Source: Chitinophaga lutea
GTDB lineage: Bacteria > Bacteroidota > Bacteroidia > Chitinophagales > Chitinophagaceae
Assembly (NCBI RefSeq): GCF_003813775.1
Contig: NZ_RPDH01000001.1
Span: 124,001 to 188,000, forward strand
DNA length: 64,000 nucleotides
Reading direction: 5' to 3'
Of this stretch, positions 44,465-53,479 are shown one piece after another. Position numbers and translations under genes: made by a program. The notes beneath the pieces were generated by a model, which saw nothing but the letters and a program-made list of their open reading frames with translations, was not told the origin of the DNA and did no database searches. Within the stretch, counting starts at the first letter, position 1. Every line of letters starts with the position of its first letter.

Positions 44465-45391
44465 ATGTTACAGCACTATATAACAGAAGTACTTTTCAAA
44501 CAGCATACCTGTTCCATTCCGCAGGTGGGCACCTTCACCATCCAGCACATCCCCGCGCACTATGCGGTGGTGGAGCAGGTGCTGGCCCCTCCGCGCCAGG
44601 AGGTGAGTTTCGAGACCCGCTGGGAAGACGATGGTTCGTGCCTGCACTGGATTTCCCAGAAAGAGAACCTGGTGGAGCCGGTGGCCAAGCTGAAAATGGA
44701 AAAGTACCTCCAGGAGTTCCGGGAAAGCCTGCAAACGGGCCAGCCGGTAGACCTGCCGGGTATCGGCAACCTGCGCCTCGACCCGTTCGGCCAGATCCGT
44801 TTCACCGCGCAGGAGCTCCCCGACGCCTGGCAGCCCATTTCCCTGCAACCCGTACTGCGCCCCGAAGCCGCGCCCAAAGTGTTACAGGGTAATACCGAAG
44901 TGGTGAACCACGAAGTAGTGGAGCACACCACCGTGGTGCCCGAAGAATTCGAAAGCCAGGGCCGCTTCCGCTGGTGGTGGGTAGTGGTGCCAGCCGTGGT
45001 GATTGCCGGCATCGTGAGTTTCTTTTTACTGAAAGACCAGTTCCAGGGATACACGCCCGCTGTGGAAGACAGCGCGGTCAATGCCGCACCGGCGCCCGCT
45101 CCTGCGGCGGATACCGTGCCCATAACACCGGCCGTTGCGCCTGTGGCCGCCACGCCAGTGAGCGATACCATCGCTTATTACGTGGTGTTCCAGACGTATA
45201 AAAACCGCGAGACCGCCGAAAAGAAACACACCCAGCGCCTCAACTGGGGCCACAGCGAAGTGGTGCTGTACACCTCCAAAGATTCGCTGTACAACCTGGC
45301 CGTGTATTTCCGCACTTTACCCGCGGATACGGTAAAGGCCAAGGATTCCATCTCACAGAAATTCTCCAGCCAGGTCCGGATAGAATACTAG
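44465..45391 (+). CDS. CCDC81-like HU-domain protein with TM helix and SPOR-like domain
   Basis: 308 residues. Residues 1-120 match the paired prokaryotic HU domains of the CCDC81 type (ITEVLFKQHTCSIPQVGTFTIQHIP; then LQTGQPVDLPGIGNLRLDPFGQIRF). A Trp-rich transmembrane helix lies at about 169-189 (RWWWVVVPAVVIAGIVSFFLL), followed by an Ala/Pro linker and a C-terminal SPOR-like domain (about 230-308, YVVFQTYKNRETAEKKHTQRL). This puts a nucleic-acid-like HU fold in the cytoplasm and a peptidoglycan-binding domain in the periplasm. Third gene of the operon. Confidence 0.88.
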   Translation: MLQHYITEVLFKQHTCSIPQVGTFTIQHIPAHYAVVEQVLAPPRQEVSFETRWEDDGSCLHWISQKENLVEPVAKLKMEKYLQEFRESLQTGQPVDLPGIGNLRLDPFGQIRFTAQELPDAWQPISLQPVLRPEAAPKVLQGNTEVVNHEVVEHTTVVPEEFESQGRFRWWWVVVPAVVIAGIVSFFLLKDQFQGYTPAVEDSAVNAAPAPAPAADTVPITPAVAPVAATPVSDTIAYYVVFQTYKNRETAEKKHTQRLNWGHSEVVLYTSKDSLYNLAVYFRTLPADTVKAKDSISQKFSSQVRIEY

Positions 45392-45406
45392 ACCCGGCGA
45401 CATAAA

Positions 45407-45441
45407 AAAAGCCCCGTAAACACAGCGTTTACGGGGCTTTT
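45407..45441. terminator. Bidirectional terminator
   Basis: AAAAGCCCCGTAAAC / GTTTACGGGGCTTTT hairpin between the convergent 44465 and 45458 genes. Confidence 0.9.
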
Positions 45442-45457
45442 TGTTTATACCGCGCAG

Positions 45458-46369
45458 CTATTCGCTTTGTGGGGCGGAGGCGCTGCCTAAAATCACTTTG
45501 AGGCCTTCTTCGAAAGTACGGGGCGCGTAGCCCAGTTCCTTTTCCGCCTTTTCGATGATGAACCCGGTTTTGGCCGGGCGTACGGCGGGTTGTTTGAAAC
45601 TGGTGGCGTCTACCTTTTCGAAGAGGCGCGTGTCGAGGTTGAGGTGCAGGGCCACCTGCATGGCCATATCGTAAGGGGTGAGCATATCTTTCCCGGCCAG
45701 GTGGAAAACGCCTTGGGCGCGTTTGTCGAGAATGAGGCGGCAGCCTTCGGCGAGATCCTGCACCAGCGTGGGCGTGCGCCACTGGTCCACCACCACTTTC
45801 AGTTTTTTCTTCTGTTCGAGGTTGCTTTTCACCCAGGTGATGATATTGGTGCGCTTGGGATCGTCCGCCATGCCGTACACCAGCACCGTGCGGGCGATGG
45901 CCCATTCCGTTTTGGACTGTTTCACGAGGCGTTCCGCCGCCGCTTTGCTGGCGCCGTAATAGTTGATGGGGTTGATGGGATCGTCTTCGCGGTAAGGGCC
46001 GCCCAGGCCGTCGAACACGAAGTCGGTGGACAGGAACAGGAAAAACGAGCCCGCTTTTTCAGCGCCCTGCAGCAGAAAACGTGTAGCCGTCACATTGGCC
46101 ATCCAGCAGGCATCCTTGTTGCGCTCGCAATCGTCCGCCTGCGTCATGGCCCCTGCATGCACGATGGCGTCCGGCCGGTGGCGGTCTATCAAACCTTTTA
46201 CCGCCGCCTCGTCCGCGAGGTTCACCGATTCATACCGATATCCTTCCTGCCGTTTCAGCCGGTTCTGCCCTCTGCCGGTGGCGATCACTTCATATCCCGG
46301 CAGGGAACAAAGGCGCTGTATGAGGTATTGCCCGAGGAGACCGTTGCTGCCTGTGATTAGAACTTTCAT
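45458..46369 (-). CDS. RmlD-like SDR oxidoreductase
   Basis: 303 residues. Rossmann start VLITGSNGLLGQYLIQRL (GxxGxxG at 7-13), VHAGAMTQADDCERNKDACWMANV, FVFDGLGGPYREDDP and the catalytic YYGASKAAAE (Tyr-x3-Lys). The C-terminal part (FHLAGKDMLTPYDMAMQVA) matches dTDP-4-dehydrorhamnose reductase-like proteins. No other rml gene nearby, so the sugar-nucleotide substrate is open. Confidence 0.85.
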   Translation of the reverse strand: MKVLITGSNGLLGQYLIQRLCSLPGYEVIATGRGQNRLKRQEGYRYESVNLADEAAVKGLIDRHRPDAIVHAGAMTQADDCERNKDACWMANVTATRFLLQGAEKAGSFFLFLSTDFVFDGLGGPYREDDPINPINYYGASKAAAERLVKQSKTEWAIARTVLVYGMADDPKRTNIITWVKSNLEQKKKLKVVVDQWRTPTLVQDLAEGCRLILDKRAQGVFHLAGKDMLTPYDMAMQVALHLNLDTRLFEKVDATSFKQPAVRPAKTGFIIEKAEKELGYAPRTFEEGLKVILGSASAPQSE

Positions 46370-46447
46370 TTTGGTTAATTATTTGTCTTTTATGCGACCG
46401 TGCCGGTTTGTTTGGGGAACCGTTAAAGTTTCATCATGTTAATATAC

Positions 46448-46482
46448 TAAAACGCCGCGTAACAGTCGGTATTACGCGGCGT
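46448..46482 (-). terminator. Terminator of the prolyl oligopeptidase gene
   Basis: 11-bp stem ACGCCGCGTAA / TTACGCGGCGT, four T residues on the minus strand. Confidence 0.65.
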
Positions 46483-46503
46483 CTGGAGGCAGGAAAATAT
46501 TTG

Positions 46504-48630
46504 TTAAAACTTCATGCCGAGGTTGTACATGGTAAAGGCCCAGACGTCGGCCGCCTCGTCGATCAGTTTGGAAGTGGGCTTGCCCGCTCCGTGGCCGGCC
46601 TGCGTTTCGATGCGGATCAGCACGGGATTAACGCCCTGGTGGGCTTCCTGGAGGGCGGCGGCAAACTTGAAGGAGTGAGCCGGCACCACACGGTCGTCGT
46701 GATCAGCCGTAGTGATGAGCGTCGCCGGGTAATGCGTGCCTTTGCGCAGGTTGTGCAGGGGCGAATATTTGATCAGGTAATCGAACTGCTCCGGTTTTTC
46801 GCTGGAGCCGTATTCCACTACCCAGGCCCAGCCGATGGTGAACTTCTGGTAACGGAGCATATCGAGCACGCCTACCGCCGGCAGCGCCACCTTGAACAGG
46901 TCGGGCCGCTGCGTCATGGCCGCGCCCACCAGCAGGCCACCATTGGAACCGCCACGGATGGCGATCTTAGACGGGCTGGTATATTTTTCCCGGACGAGGT
47001 ATTCCGCCGCGCCGATGAAGTCGTTGAACACGTTCTGTTTGTTCTGCAGCATGCCCGCCTTGTGCCAGGCCTCGCCGTATTCGTTGCCGCCGCGCAGGTT
47101 CACCACCGCGTAAATACCGCCCTGCTCCATGAAGAAGAGGTTGGACACGGAGAAACCGGGCGTCATGGGAATGTTGAAACCGCCGTAACCATACAGCAGC
47201 ACGGGGTTGGAACCATCGAGCTTGATGCCTTTTTTGTACGACAGGAACACGGGCACATTGGCGCCGTCTTTACTGGTGAAGAACACCTGTTTGGTTTCGT
47301 ATTCGGCGGGATTGAACTTCACTTCCGTTTTGCGGAACACGTCGGACTGGCCGCTGGCGATGTCGTATTTGTAAGTAGTGGCCGGGGCTACGAAGGAAGT
47401 AAAGCTGTAGAAGAGCGTTTTATCTTCCGCCTTGCCGCCGAAGCCGCTGGCCGTGCCGATGCCGGGCAGATCGATTTTGCGCTCCAGTTTGCCGGTACGG
47501 TCGTATTGCATGATGCGGGTGGACGCGTGCTTCAGGTAGTTCGCGAAGAGCTTGCCGCCCGCGGTGCCTACGCCCAGCAGCACTTCTTCCTGCTCGGGGA
47601 TGATGGTTTTCCAGTTTTCTTTGGCCGGGTTCTTCGGGTCGATGAGCACTACCTTGAAGTTCGGCGCGTCCTGGTTGGTTTTTACCAGCAGTTTGTCGCC
47701 CACGTTATCGATCACGTCAGGGTCGGTGGCGAAACCTTTGATGAGCAGCTGGAAGCCCGTCTGGGAGGCATCCTGCAGGTCGCGGTACCAGAGCTCGTTG
47801 CCGCTGGTGCCTTCGGTGGTGCTGAGGATGAGGAAACGCTCATCTTCCGTGAGGCCCGCGCCGGCATTGCGCAGCGGGTGCTCTTTGTCCACATACACCA
47901 GTTCGTCCTGCGCCTGCGTTTCGCCTACCTTGTGGTAATATACTTTGTGATATTCGTTCTTTTTCGACAGTTTGCTTTTCTCGTCCGGCGCGTCGTAGCG
48001 GCTGTAATAGAAGCCGTGGCCTTTCCAGGAGAGGCCGGAGAATTTGATCCAGTCCAGTTTATCCGCCAGCACCTGTTTGGTGGCTACGTCCATCACAAAA
48101 CCTTCCTGCCAGTCGGAGCCCGCTTTGGCGATGAGGTAGGCGGCGTATTTGCCGTCTTTCGAAAAACTCAGGCTGCCCAGTGCGGCCGTTCCTTTTTCGG
48201 AGAGTTTGTTGGGATCGATAAACACTTCCGGCGTGCCGCTGAGGCCTTTCTGGCGGTACAGCACCGCCTGGTTCTGCAGGCCGTCGTTTTTGTAGAAGTA
48301 ATAAAACTCCCCTTCACGGAAGGGTGCGCCGTAGCGGGGATAGTTCCAGAGCGCTTCGAGGCGTTTTTTGATCTTGTCGCGGAAGGGAATGGCGGCGAGA
48401 TAACCCTGGGTCACCTTGTTTTCCGCTTCCACCCAGGCTTTGGTGTCTGCGCTGTTATCGTCTTCCAGCCAGCGGTAAGGGTCTGCGATCTTTTTGCCGT
48501 GATAGTCGTCCACTGTGTCCACCTTCCTGGTGTCCGGATAGGTCAACGGGATTTGTTGTTGCGCCAGGGCCGTGCCCGCGATAGTCATCATTACACTCAT
48601 AGCAGCTAGCTTATTAATAATAGTTGGCAT
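46504..48630 (-). CDS. Secreted prolyl oligopeptidase (S9A)
   Basis: 708 residues with a signal peptide ending near GTALAQQ. Typical S9A order: TVDDYHGKKIADPYRWLEDD at the N terminus, a seven-bladed propeller, and the hydrolase domain with GGSNGGLL (Ser562), TTADHDDRVVP (Asp) and ETQAGHGAGKP (His). Cleaves after proline in short peptides. A second S9 peptidase of a different branch is encoded at 27.5 kb. Confidence 0.95.
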   Translation of the reverse strand: MPTIINKLAAMSVMMTIAGTALAQQQIPLTYPDTRKVDTVDDYHGKKIADPYRWLEDDNSADTKAWVEAENKVTQGYLAAIPFRDKIKKRLEALWNYPRYGAPFREGEFYYFYKNDGLQNQAVLYRQKGLSGTPEVFIDPNKLSEKGTAALGSLSFSKDGKYAAYLIAKAGSDWQEGFVMDVATKQVLADKLDWIKFSGLSWKGHGFYYSRYDAPDEKSKLSKKNEYHKVYYHKVGETQAQDELVYVDKEHPLRNAGAGLTEDERFLILSTTEGTSGNELWYRDLQDASQTGFQLLIKGFATDPDVIDNVGDKLLVKTNQDAPNFKVVLIDPKNPAKENWKTIIPEQEEVLLGVGTAGGKLFANYLKHASTRIMQYDRTGKLERKIDLPGIGTASGFGGKAEDKTLFYSFTSFVAPATTYKYDIASGQSDVFRKTEVKFNPAEYETKQVFFTSKDGANVPVFLSYKKGIKLDGSNPVLLYGYGGFNIPMTPGFSVSNLFFMEQGGIYAVVNLRGGNEYGEAWHKAGMLQNKQNVFNDFIGAAEYLVREKYTSPSKIAIRGGSNGGLLVGAAMTQRPDLFKVALPAVGVLDMLRYQKFTIGWAWVVEYGSSEKPEQFDYLIKYSPLHNLRKGTHYPATLITTADHDDRVVPAHSFKFAAALQEAHQGVNPVLIRIETQAGHGAGKPTSKLIDEAADVWAFTMYNLGMKF

Positions 48631-48726
48631 ACATAAGTTTTTAAAAAAATATTCAGCTTTATTTGATTAAAATTAAAAATTTAGGTTATTTCATCGAATA
48701 ACTGATAGGAAACTATTAAAAAATGT

Positions 48727-48734
48727 TAATTTTG
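48727..48734 (+). promoter_or_regulatory. -7 box upstream of pfkA
   Basis: TAATTTTG matches TAnnTTTG exactly in an AT-rich gap, about 135 nt before the pfkA ATG; no clear -33 partner. Confidence 0.35.
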
Positions 48735-48868
48735 TGCGCCCTTTAAGAGGACTGAATGCAGGCAAATTACTATGAAATAACCATTCAGTGGCGGCATAGC
48801 AGAAAATAAAGATGACCACACATGGAATCCATATTTCATGTGGCAAACGAAAAATCGACAGATTACAC

Positions 48869-49849
48869 ATGAAAAAAGTGAACAACATCGCAGTTCTTAC
48901 GTCGGGGGGCGACGCACCCGGGATGAACGCAGCCATCAGAGCGGTAGTAAGAACGGGCCTTTATCATCATCTGAATGTATTCGGTGTGATGTACGGATAT
49001 AAGGGGATGCTGACCGGGGAGATTTTTCCGATGGAATCCAAATCTGTTGCCAACATCATCCAGCGCGGGGGTACGGTATTGAAAACGGCGCGCTGCAAGG
49101 AGTTTTACGAAGCCGACGGGCGCAAAAAGGCGTATGAGAACCTGAAGAAATTTGGGATCGACGGGCTGGTGGTGATCGGCGGCGACGGTTCTTTCAAGGG
49201 CGCCCAGAAATTCAGCCAGGAATTCGACATTCCCTGTATCGGTCTGCCCGGCACCATCGACAAGGATATTGCCGGTTCCGACTTCACCATCGGTTTTGAC
49301 ACAGCTGTAAATACCGCCGTAGAGGCTATCGATAAAATCCGCGACACGGCGGATGCGCACGACCGCCTGTTCATCATCGAGGTGATGGGGCGCGACGCGG
49401 GATATATAGCGCTGCACAGTGGCATCGCCACCGGCGCCGAGCACATCCTGATGCCCGAGCGCAAAACCGATATCGACGACGTGATCAACGACCTGATGGC
49501 CAACGAGCGCCGCCAGAAAATGGTGAACCTCATCGTGGTGGCCGAAGGCGACGAGTTCGGCGGCGCCAACGAGGTAGCCCGCCACGTCAAAGAAAGAATG
49601 CCCCAGCTCGATACCAGGGTCTGCATCCTGGGCCACATCCAGCGCGGCGGCTCTCCCACCTGCATCGACCGCCTCATTGCCAGCCGTATGGGCTACGCAG
49701 CCGTTGACGCCCTCATGGAAGGCACCCACAACGTCATGATCGGCATCGTGAACAACAAAATTCAATATACTCCCCTCGATAAGGCCGTTAAAGCCAAACA
49801 GAAAATCGACCCGGAGTGGTTTAAGATTGTCAAAATTCTTGCGAGTTAA
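48869..49849 (+). CDS. pfkA: 6-phosphofructokinase
   Basis: 326 residues from ATG 48869 (MKKVNNIAVLTSGG); a longer frame to 48812 adds an unlikely 19 residues. ATP-PFK motifs: TSGGDAPGMNAAIR (11-24), GGDGSFKGA (114-122), GLPGTIDKDIAGSDFTIGFDTA and EVMGRDAGYIAL. Usual order at the catalytic Asp is TIDND; here it is TIDKD (Lys142). The catalytic Asp141 is retained. Followed by pyk 10 nt on, so the two irreversible glycolytic kinases are co-transcribed. Confidence 0.96.
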   Translation: MKKVNNIAVLTSGGDAPGMNAAIRAVVRTGLYHHLNVFGVMYGYKGMLTGEIFPMESKSVANIIQRGGTVLKTARCKEFYEADGRKKAYENLKKFGIDGLVVIGGDGSFKGAQKFSQEFDIPCIGLPGTIDKDIAGSDFTIGFDTAVNTAVEAIDKIRDTADAHDRLFIIEVMGRDAGYIALHSGIATGAEHILMPERKTDIDDVINDLMANERRQKMVNLIVVAEGDEFGGANEVARHVKERMPQLDTRVCILGHIQRGGSPTCIDRLIASRMGYAAVDALMEGTHNVMIGIVNNKIQYTPLDKAVKAKQKIDPEWFKIVKILAS

Positions 49850-49859
49850 ATAAACGTCT

Positions 49860-51350
49860 ATGAGTACAAAAGATCTGTCCAAATACTTTCATAAAGGAAT
49901 GGACAATGAAGCCGGATTGGCGCATTCAAAGCAGAAAACAAAGATTGTAGCTACCGTTGGCCCGGCTTGCGATACCTATGAGAAATTATTGGAGCTCGTT
50001 AAGGCAGGTGTGAACGTATTCCGCCTGAACTTCTCTCACGGCAGCCATGAAGACAAACTGCGCATCATCGGCTACATCCGCGAAATCAACAAAACAGAAC
50101 CGTACAACATCGCCATCCTGGCGGACCTCCAGGGGCCGAAGCTGCGCGTTGGCGAAATCGAGAACAACGCCCTGCCCCTCAAAACAGGCGACATCCTCAC
50201 CTTCACCACCGAAAAGTGCGTGGGCACCATGGAAAGGATCTATGTGTCGTACCACGACCTGCATAAAGATGTTCGTCCCGGCCAGAAAATCCTGCTCGAC
50301 GACGGCAAGATCGAAACCGTTGTGAAGGAAATAACGCCCGACCACCTCATCAAAGCGGAGGTACTGCTGGGCGGCATCCTGTCTTCCAAAAAAGGTTTCA
50401 ACCTGCCCGACACCAAAGTGAGCCTGCCTGCGCTGACCGAAAAAGACGTGGTGGACCTGGAGTTCATCATCGACCAGGAGTGCGACTGGGTGGCCCTTTC
50501 CTTCGTGCGTAACGTAAAAGACCTCGGCCTGCTGCGTAAACGCCTGAAAGAGCGCAATTCCAAAATGAAGATCATTTCCAAGATCGAGAAACCCGAAGCT
50601 ATCCAGAACCTCAAAGAGATCATCTGGGAAAGCGACGGCGTGATGATCGCCCGCGGCGACCTCGGTGTGGAGCTGCCCGTAGAGCAGATCCCGATGATCC
50701 AGAAAGATATTATCCGTAAATGTATCCACCGCGCCAAGCCCGTAATCGTGGCTACGCAGATGATGGAAAGCATGATCGACCGTACCCGCCCCAACCGCAG
50801 CGAGATCACCGACGTGGCCAACGCTGTGCTGGAAGGCGCCGATGCGGTGATGCTGAGCGGCGAAACCGCCACCGGCAACCATCCTACCCTGGTTATCCAG
50901 ACGATGCGCAAGATCATCGGTGAGGTGGAAAAAGAAAGCATCATCTACAACCGTAACCTGATCCCGCACCGCCACTCTCCCACCTTCCTGAGCGACGCAT
51001 TGTGCTACAATGCCTGTAAGATCGCGGAAGACCTGGAGTCCGATGCGCTCATCGGGATGACGCAGAGCGGCTACACCGGCTTCATGCTGAGCAGCTACCG
51101 TCCCAAATCCCCGCTGTTCGTTTTCACCAAGGAAAGGACCCTGGTGAACCAGCTGAGCCTGAGCTGGGGCGTGCGTGCGTTCTACTACGGCGAAGAGGAA
51201 AGCCTCGACGATATCTTTGCCGATCAGATCAACATCCTGAAAGAACGCGGTTTCGTGAAAGGCAACGATGTGGTGGTGAACACCGGCAGCACGCCCATCA
51301 AGGAGCACCTGCCCACCAACATGCTGAAGATTACGAAAGTTCCTGAATAA
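49860..51350 (+). CDS. pyk: Pyruvate kinase
   Basis: 496 residues. Characteristic blocks: TKIVATVGPACDTYEKL, VFRLNFSHGSHED, ADLQGPKLRVGEI, ISKIEKPEAIQNL, DGVMIARGDLGVELP and KPVIVATQMMESMIDRTRPNRSEITDVANAVLEGADAVMLSGETA. All catalytic residues for PEP and Mg/K are present. Last step of glycolysis; paired with pfkA. Confidence 0.97.
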   Translation: MSTKDLSKYFHKGMDNEAGLAHSKQKTKIVATVGPACDTYEKLLELVKAGVNVFRLNFSHGSHEDKLRIIGYIREINKTEPYNIAILADLQGPKLRVGEIENNALPLKTGDILTFTTEKCVGTMERIYVSYHDLHKDVRPGQKILLDDGKIETVVKEITPDHLIKAEVLLGGILSSKKGFNLPDTKVSLPALTEKDVVDLEFIIDQECDWVALSFVRNVKDLGLLRKRLKERNSKMKIISKIEKPEAIQNLKEIIWESDGVMIARGDLGVELPVEQIPMIQKDIIRKCIHRAKPVIVATQMMESMIDRTRPNRSEITDVANAVLEGADAVMLSGETATGNHPTLVIQTMRKIIGEVEKESIIYNRNLIPHRHSPTFLSDALCYNACKIAEDLESDALIGMTQSGYTGFMLSSYRPKSPLFVFTKERTLVNQLSLSWGVRAFYYGEEESLDDIFADQINILKERGFVKGNDVVVNTGSTPIKEHLPTNMLKITKVPE

Positions 51351-51353
51351 CTG

Positions 51354-51384
51354 AAAAAGGCCGGTGCGATACACCGGCCTTTTT
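51354..51384. terminator. Bidirectional terminator after pyk
   Basis: AAAAAGGCCGGTG / CACCGGCCTTTTT hairpin between convergent pyk and the 51404 gene. Confidence 0.9.
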
Positions 51385-51403
51385 TATTTTTGCTGCATAC
51401 ATT

Positions 51404-52666
51404 CTATTTCTTCCCTATCCGGTACAACCTGCCGCCGTCCGTAACCGCGTACAGCGCACCGTCCTTTCCTTCCGTGATATCCCGGAAGCGCTGCCCTTCG
51501 CCGGCCAGCAATCTTTCTTCACCGACCACCTTGTTGTTTTCAATCACGAGCCGTGCAATATGCGTACTGCTCAGGCCCGCTATGAACAGGTTGTTTTTCC
51601 ATTCGGGGATGCCGCTTCCGCTATAGAAGGTGATGCCGCTGGGCGAAAGCACCGGGTCCCAGTAATACACCGGCTGTTCGAGGCCGGTTTTCACCTGGAT
51701 GCTGTCGCCGATCTTTTTACCGCTGTACTCGATACCGTAGGTGATGGTGGGCCAGCCGTAGTTTTTGCCGGCTTCCACCCGGTTCAGCTCGTCGCCGCCC
51801 CTCGGGCCGAACTCGGTTTCCCAGAGGTCGCCCGTTTCGGGATGAAACGCCAGGCCCTGTACGTTGCGGTGGCCGTAAGAATACAGTTCCGGCCGCGCGT
51901 CCGCTTTGCCTTCAAAGGGATTCCCGGCAACGGGTTTGCCTTCTTTGGTGATGCGCACGATTTTTCCCAGACCGGACTTCAAATCCTGCGCCTGCGGCCT
52001 CGTAGCCAGGTCGGAGCGCTCGCCGGTGCTCACGATCAGGTTGCCGGCTTTATCAAACAATATACGGCCGCCGTAGTGCAGCGTACCGTCGTATGCAGGG
52101 GTCGCCTGGTAGATCACCGTAGCGCCTTCGATGCTTTTTTCGTCGGCCGACAGTTTGCCTTTTGCTACAGCCGTGAGCGTACCGCCCGGCAGTTGCTGGG
52201 AAAACACCCAGTATACCATACGGTTGCTGCTGAAATCGGGGTCTACCCGCAGGCCCAGCAAACCGCCCTGGCCGTTTGAGTTGACAGGCGGAATGCCCGT
52301 GATTTGCGCACCCGTTTTACCATCGGCAGCGGCTATGCGCATGGTGCCTTTTTTCTCGGTGATGAGGAAACGGCCGTCGGGGAGCGAAGTGATGCCCCAG
52401 GGCGACTGGAGGCTGGAGTCCAGCACCCGGAAGTCGTACGCGGCGGAGGTGGTCACGCTGCCTATCCTGGTCTGTCCCGGAAATGCCGGCTGATATTCGG
52501 TATTTGCCTTTTGGGTTTCCACAGGAGGGCCGGTGACAATGGCGGGTGTGCTGTCTTTCGACGCAGTGTCTTTGTTCGCGGTGGAGCCCTGTCCGCAGGA
52601 GCTCACAGCCAATACGACGCCTGCGCAGAGCATGGCCGGCCAGTGAGGGTTCAGGTGTTTTTTCAT
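51404..52666 (-). CDS. PQQ-dependent sugar dehydrogenase lipoprotein
   Basis: 420 residues from ATG 52666; a longer frame to 52711 adds 15 residues outside the signal peptide. Lipobox AVSSCGQ gives a lipoprotein. The six-bladed propeller of the soluble glucose/sorbosone dehydrogenase family is visible: LQSPWGITSLPDGRFLITEKKGTMRI, GGLLGLRVDPDFSSNRMVYW, YGHRNVQGLAFHPETGDLWETEFGPRGGDELNRVEAGKNYGWP and SPSGITFYSGSGIPEWKNNLFIAGL. Oxidises sugars in the periplasm or at the surface. Confidence 0.93.
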   Translation of the reverse strand: MKKHLNPHWPAMLCAGVVLAVSSCGQGSTANKDTASKDSTPAIVTGPPVETQKANTEYQPAFPGQTRIGSVTTSAAYDFRVLDSSLQSPWGITSLPDGRFLITEKKGTMRIAAADGKTGAQITGIPPVNSNGQGGLLGLRVDPDFSSNRMVYWVFSQQLPGGTLTAVAKGKLSADEKSIEGATVIYQATPAYDGTLHYGGRILFDKAGNLIVSTGERSDLATRPQAQDLKSGLGKIVRITKEGKPVAGNPFEGKADARPELYSYGHRNVQGLAFHPETGDLWETEFGPRGGDELNRVEAGKNYGWPTITYGIEYSGKKIGDSIQVKTGLEQPVYYWDPVLSPSGITFYSGSGIPEWKNNLFIAGLSSTHIARLVIENNKVVGEERLLAGEGQRFRDITEGKDGALYAVTDGGRLYRIGKK

Positions 52667-52960
52667 ATGGTTCTGACAGTTTACTGTACAAGATAAGGCA
52701 GTTTCGGGCAAAAACGGCCCCGTCCATCCATTTGGGGGATGAAATTATGATGAAAACACGGGCGGCTTTATCATACAACGGCACAACATTCAAGTGGTAA
52801 CGACCAGGGTGCAGCATAGGCCCTTCATAAAAACGGCTGTGAAGAACAGATTTTCTCTCCAGCACGAAAGGGCGTAATTTCGGGATACATGAAAACACCT
52901 TGCACAATGGCCCTGCCGGCGGTATTGCCGTTCTGCAAGCCTCCTGCAAAAAACAACATC

Positions 52961-53407
52961 ATGGAACAACGACTGAGCATTATTACCATCGGCGTAGACA
53001 GCCTGCCCGCCATCCGCGATTTTTACGAAAACAAATTCGGATGGAAGCCCGTGGCTGTCAATAAAGACATCGTATTCTACCAGACGGGCGGCAGCCTGAT
53101 CTCATTCTTCCCGGCGAAGGTGCTGATGGACGACGCGAAGGTGCCATTCTCTCCCACCACCACACGGCACTATGCGCTCGCGCAGATCCTGCCCACCGAG
53201 CAGGAAGTGGACGCACTGTATGCAGAATTGGAACAGAAAGGCGTAACGATCGTCAAACGCCCGGTCAAAACATTCTTCGGCGCATATACAGGGTATGTGC
53301 AGGACGTGGAAGGCAACCTCTGGGACATCGGCACCAACCCGCTTATTCCGCTCGATAAAAACGGGAACGTGATACGGCATGAAGATATCAGCCATCTGGA
53401 GCAGTGA
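52961..53407 (+). CDS. VOC/glyoxalase-family protein
   Basis: 148 residues from ATG 52961; a longer frame from 52889 adds 24 residues without family character. Two VOC half-domains: LSIITIGVDSLPAIRDFYENKFGWKPV and HYALAQILPTEQEVDALYAELEQKG, ending in YTGYVQDVEGNLWDIGTNP with the typical terminal metal-region Glu-Gly-Asn-x-Trp. Lactoylglutathione-lyase-like, exact reaction unknown. Confidence 0.88.
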   Translation: MEQRLSIITIGVDSLPAIRDFYENKFGWKPVAVNKDIVFYQTGGSLISFFPAKVLMDDAKVPFSPTTTRHYALAQILPTEQEVDALYAELEQKGVTIVKRPVKTFFGAYTGYVQDVEGNLWDIGTNPLIPLDKNGNVIRHEDISHLEQ

Positions 53408-53479
53408 AATGAGCGTTTTGTGAGTTATTGCTCAAATGAGATATAGCAGGAGGCGTACACCTGCTGTCGACGACGTATG

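Noticed and set aside
46408..48609. Long open plus-strand frame opposite the prolyl oligopeptidase
   Set aside because: The minus strand carries an intact S9A enzyme with its triad; the plus frame is low-complexity and lacks any known fold.
49986..51374. Long minus-strand frame opposite pyruvate kinase
   Set aside because: Antisense shadow of a fully conserved pyruvate kinase.
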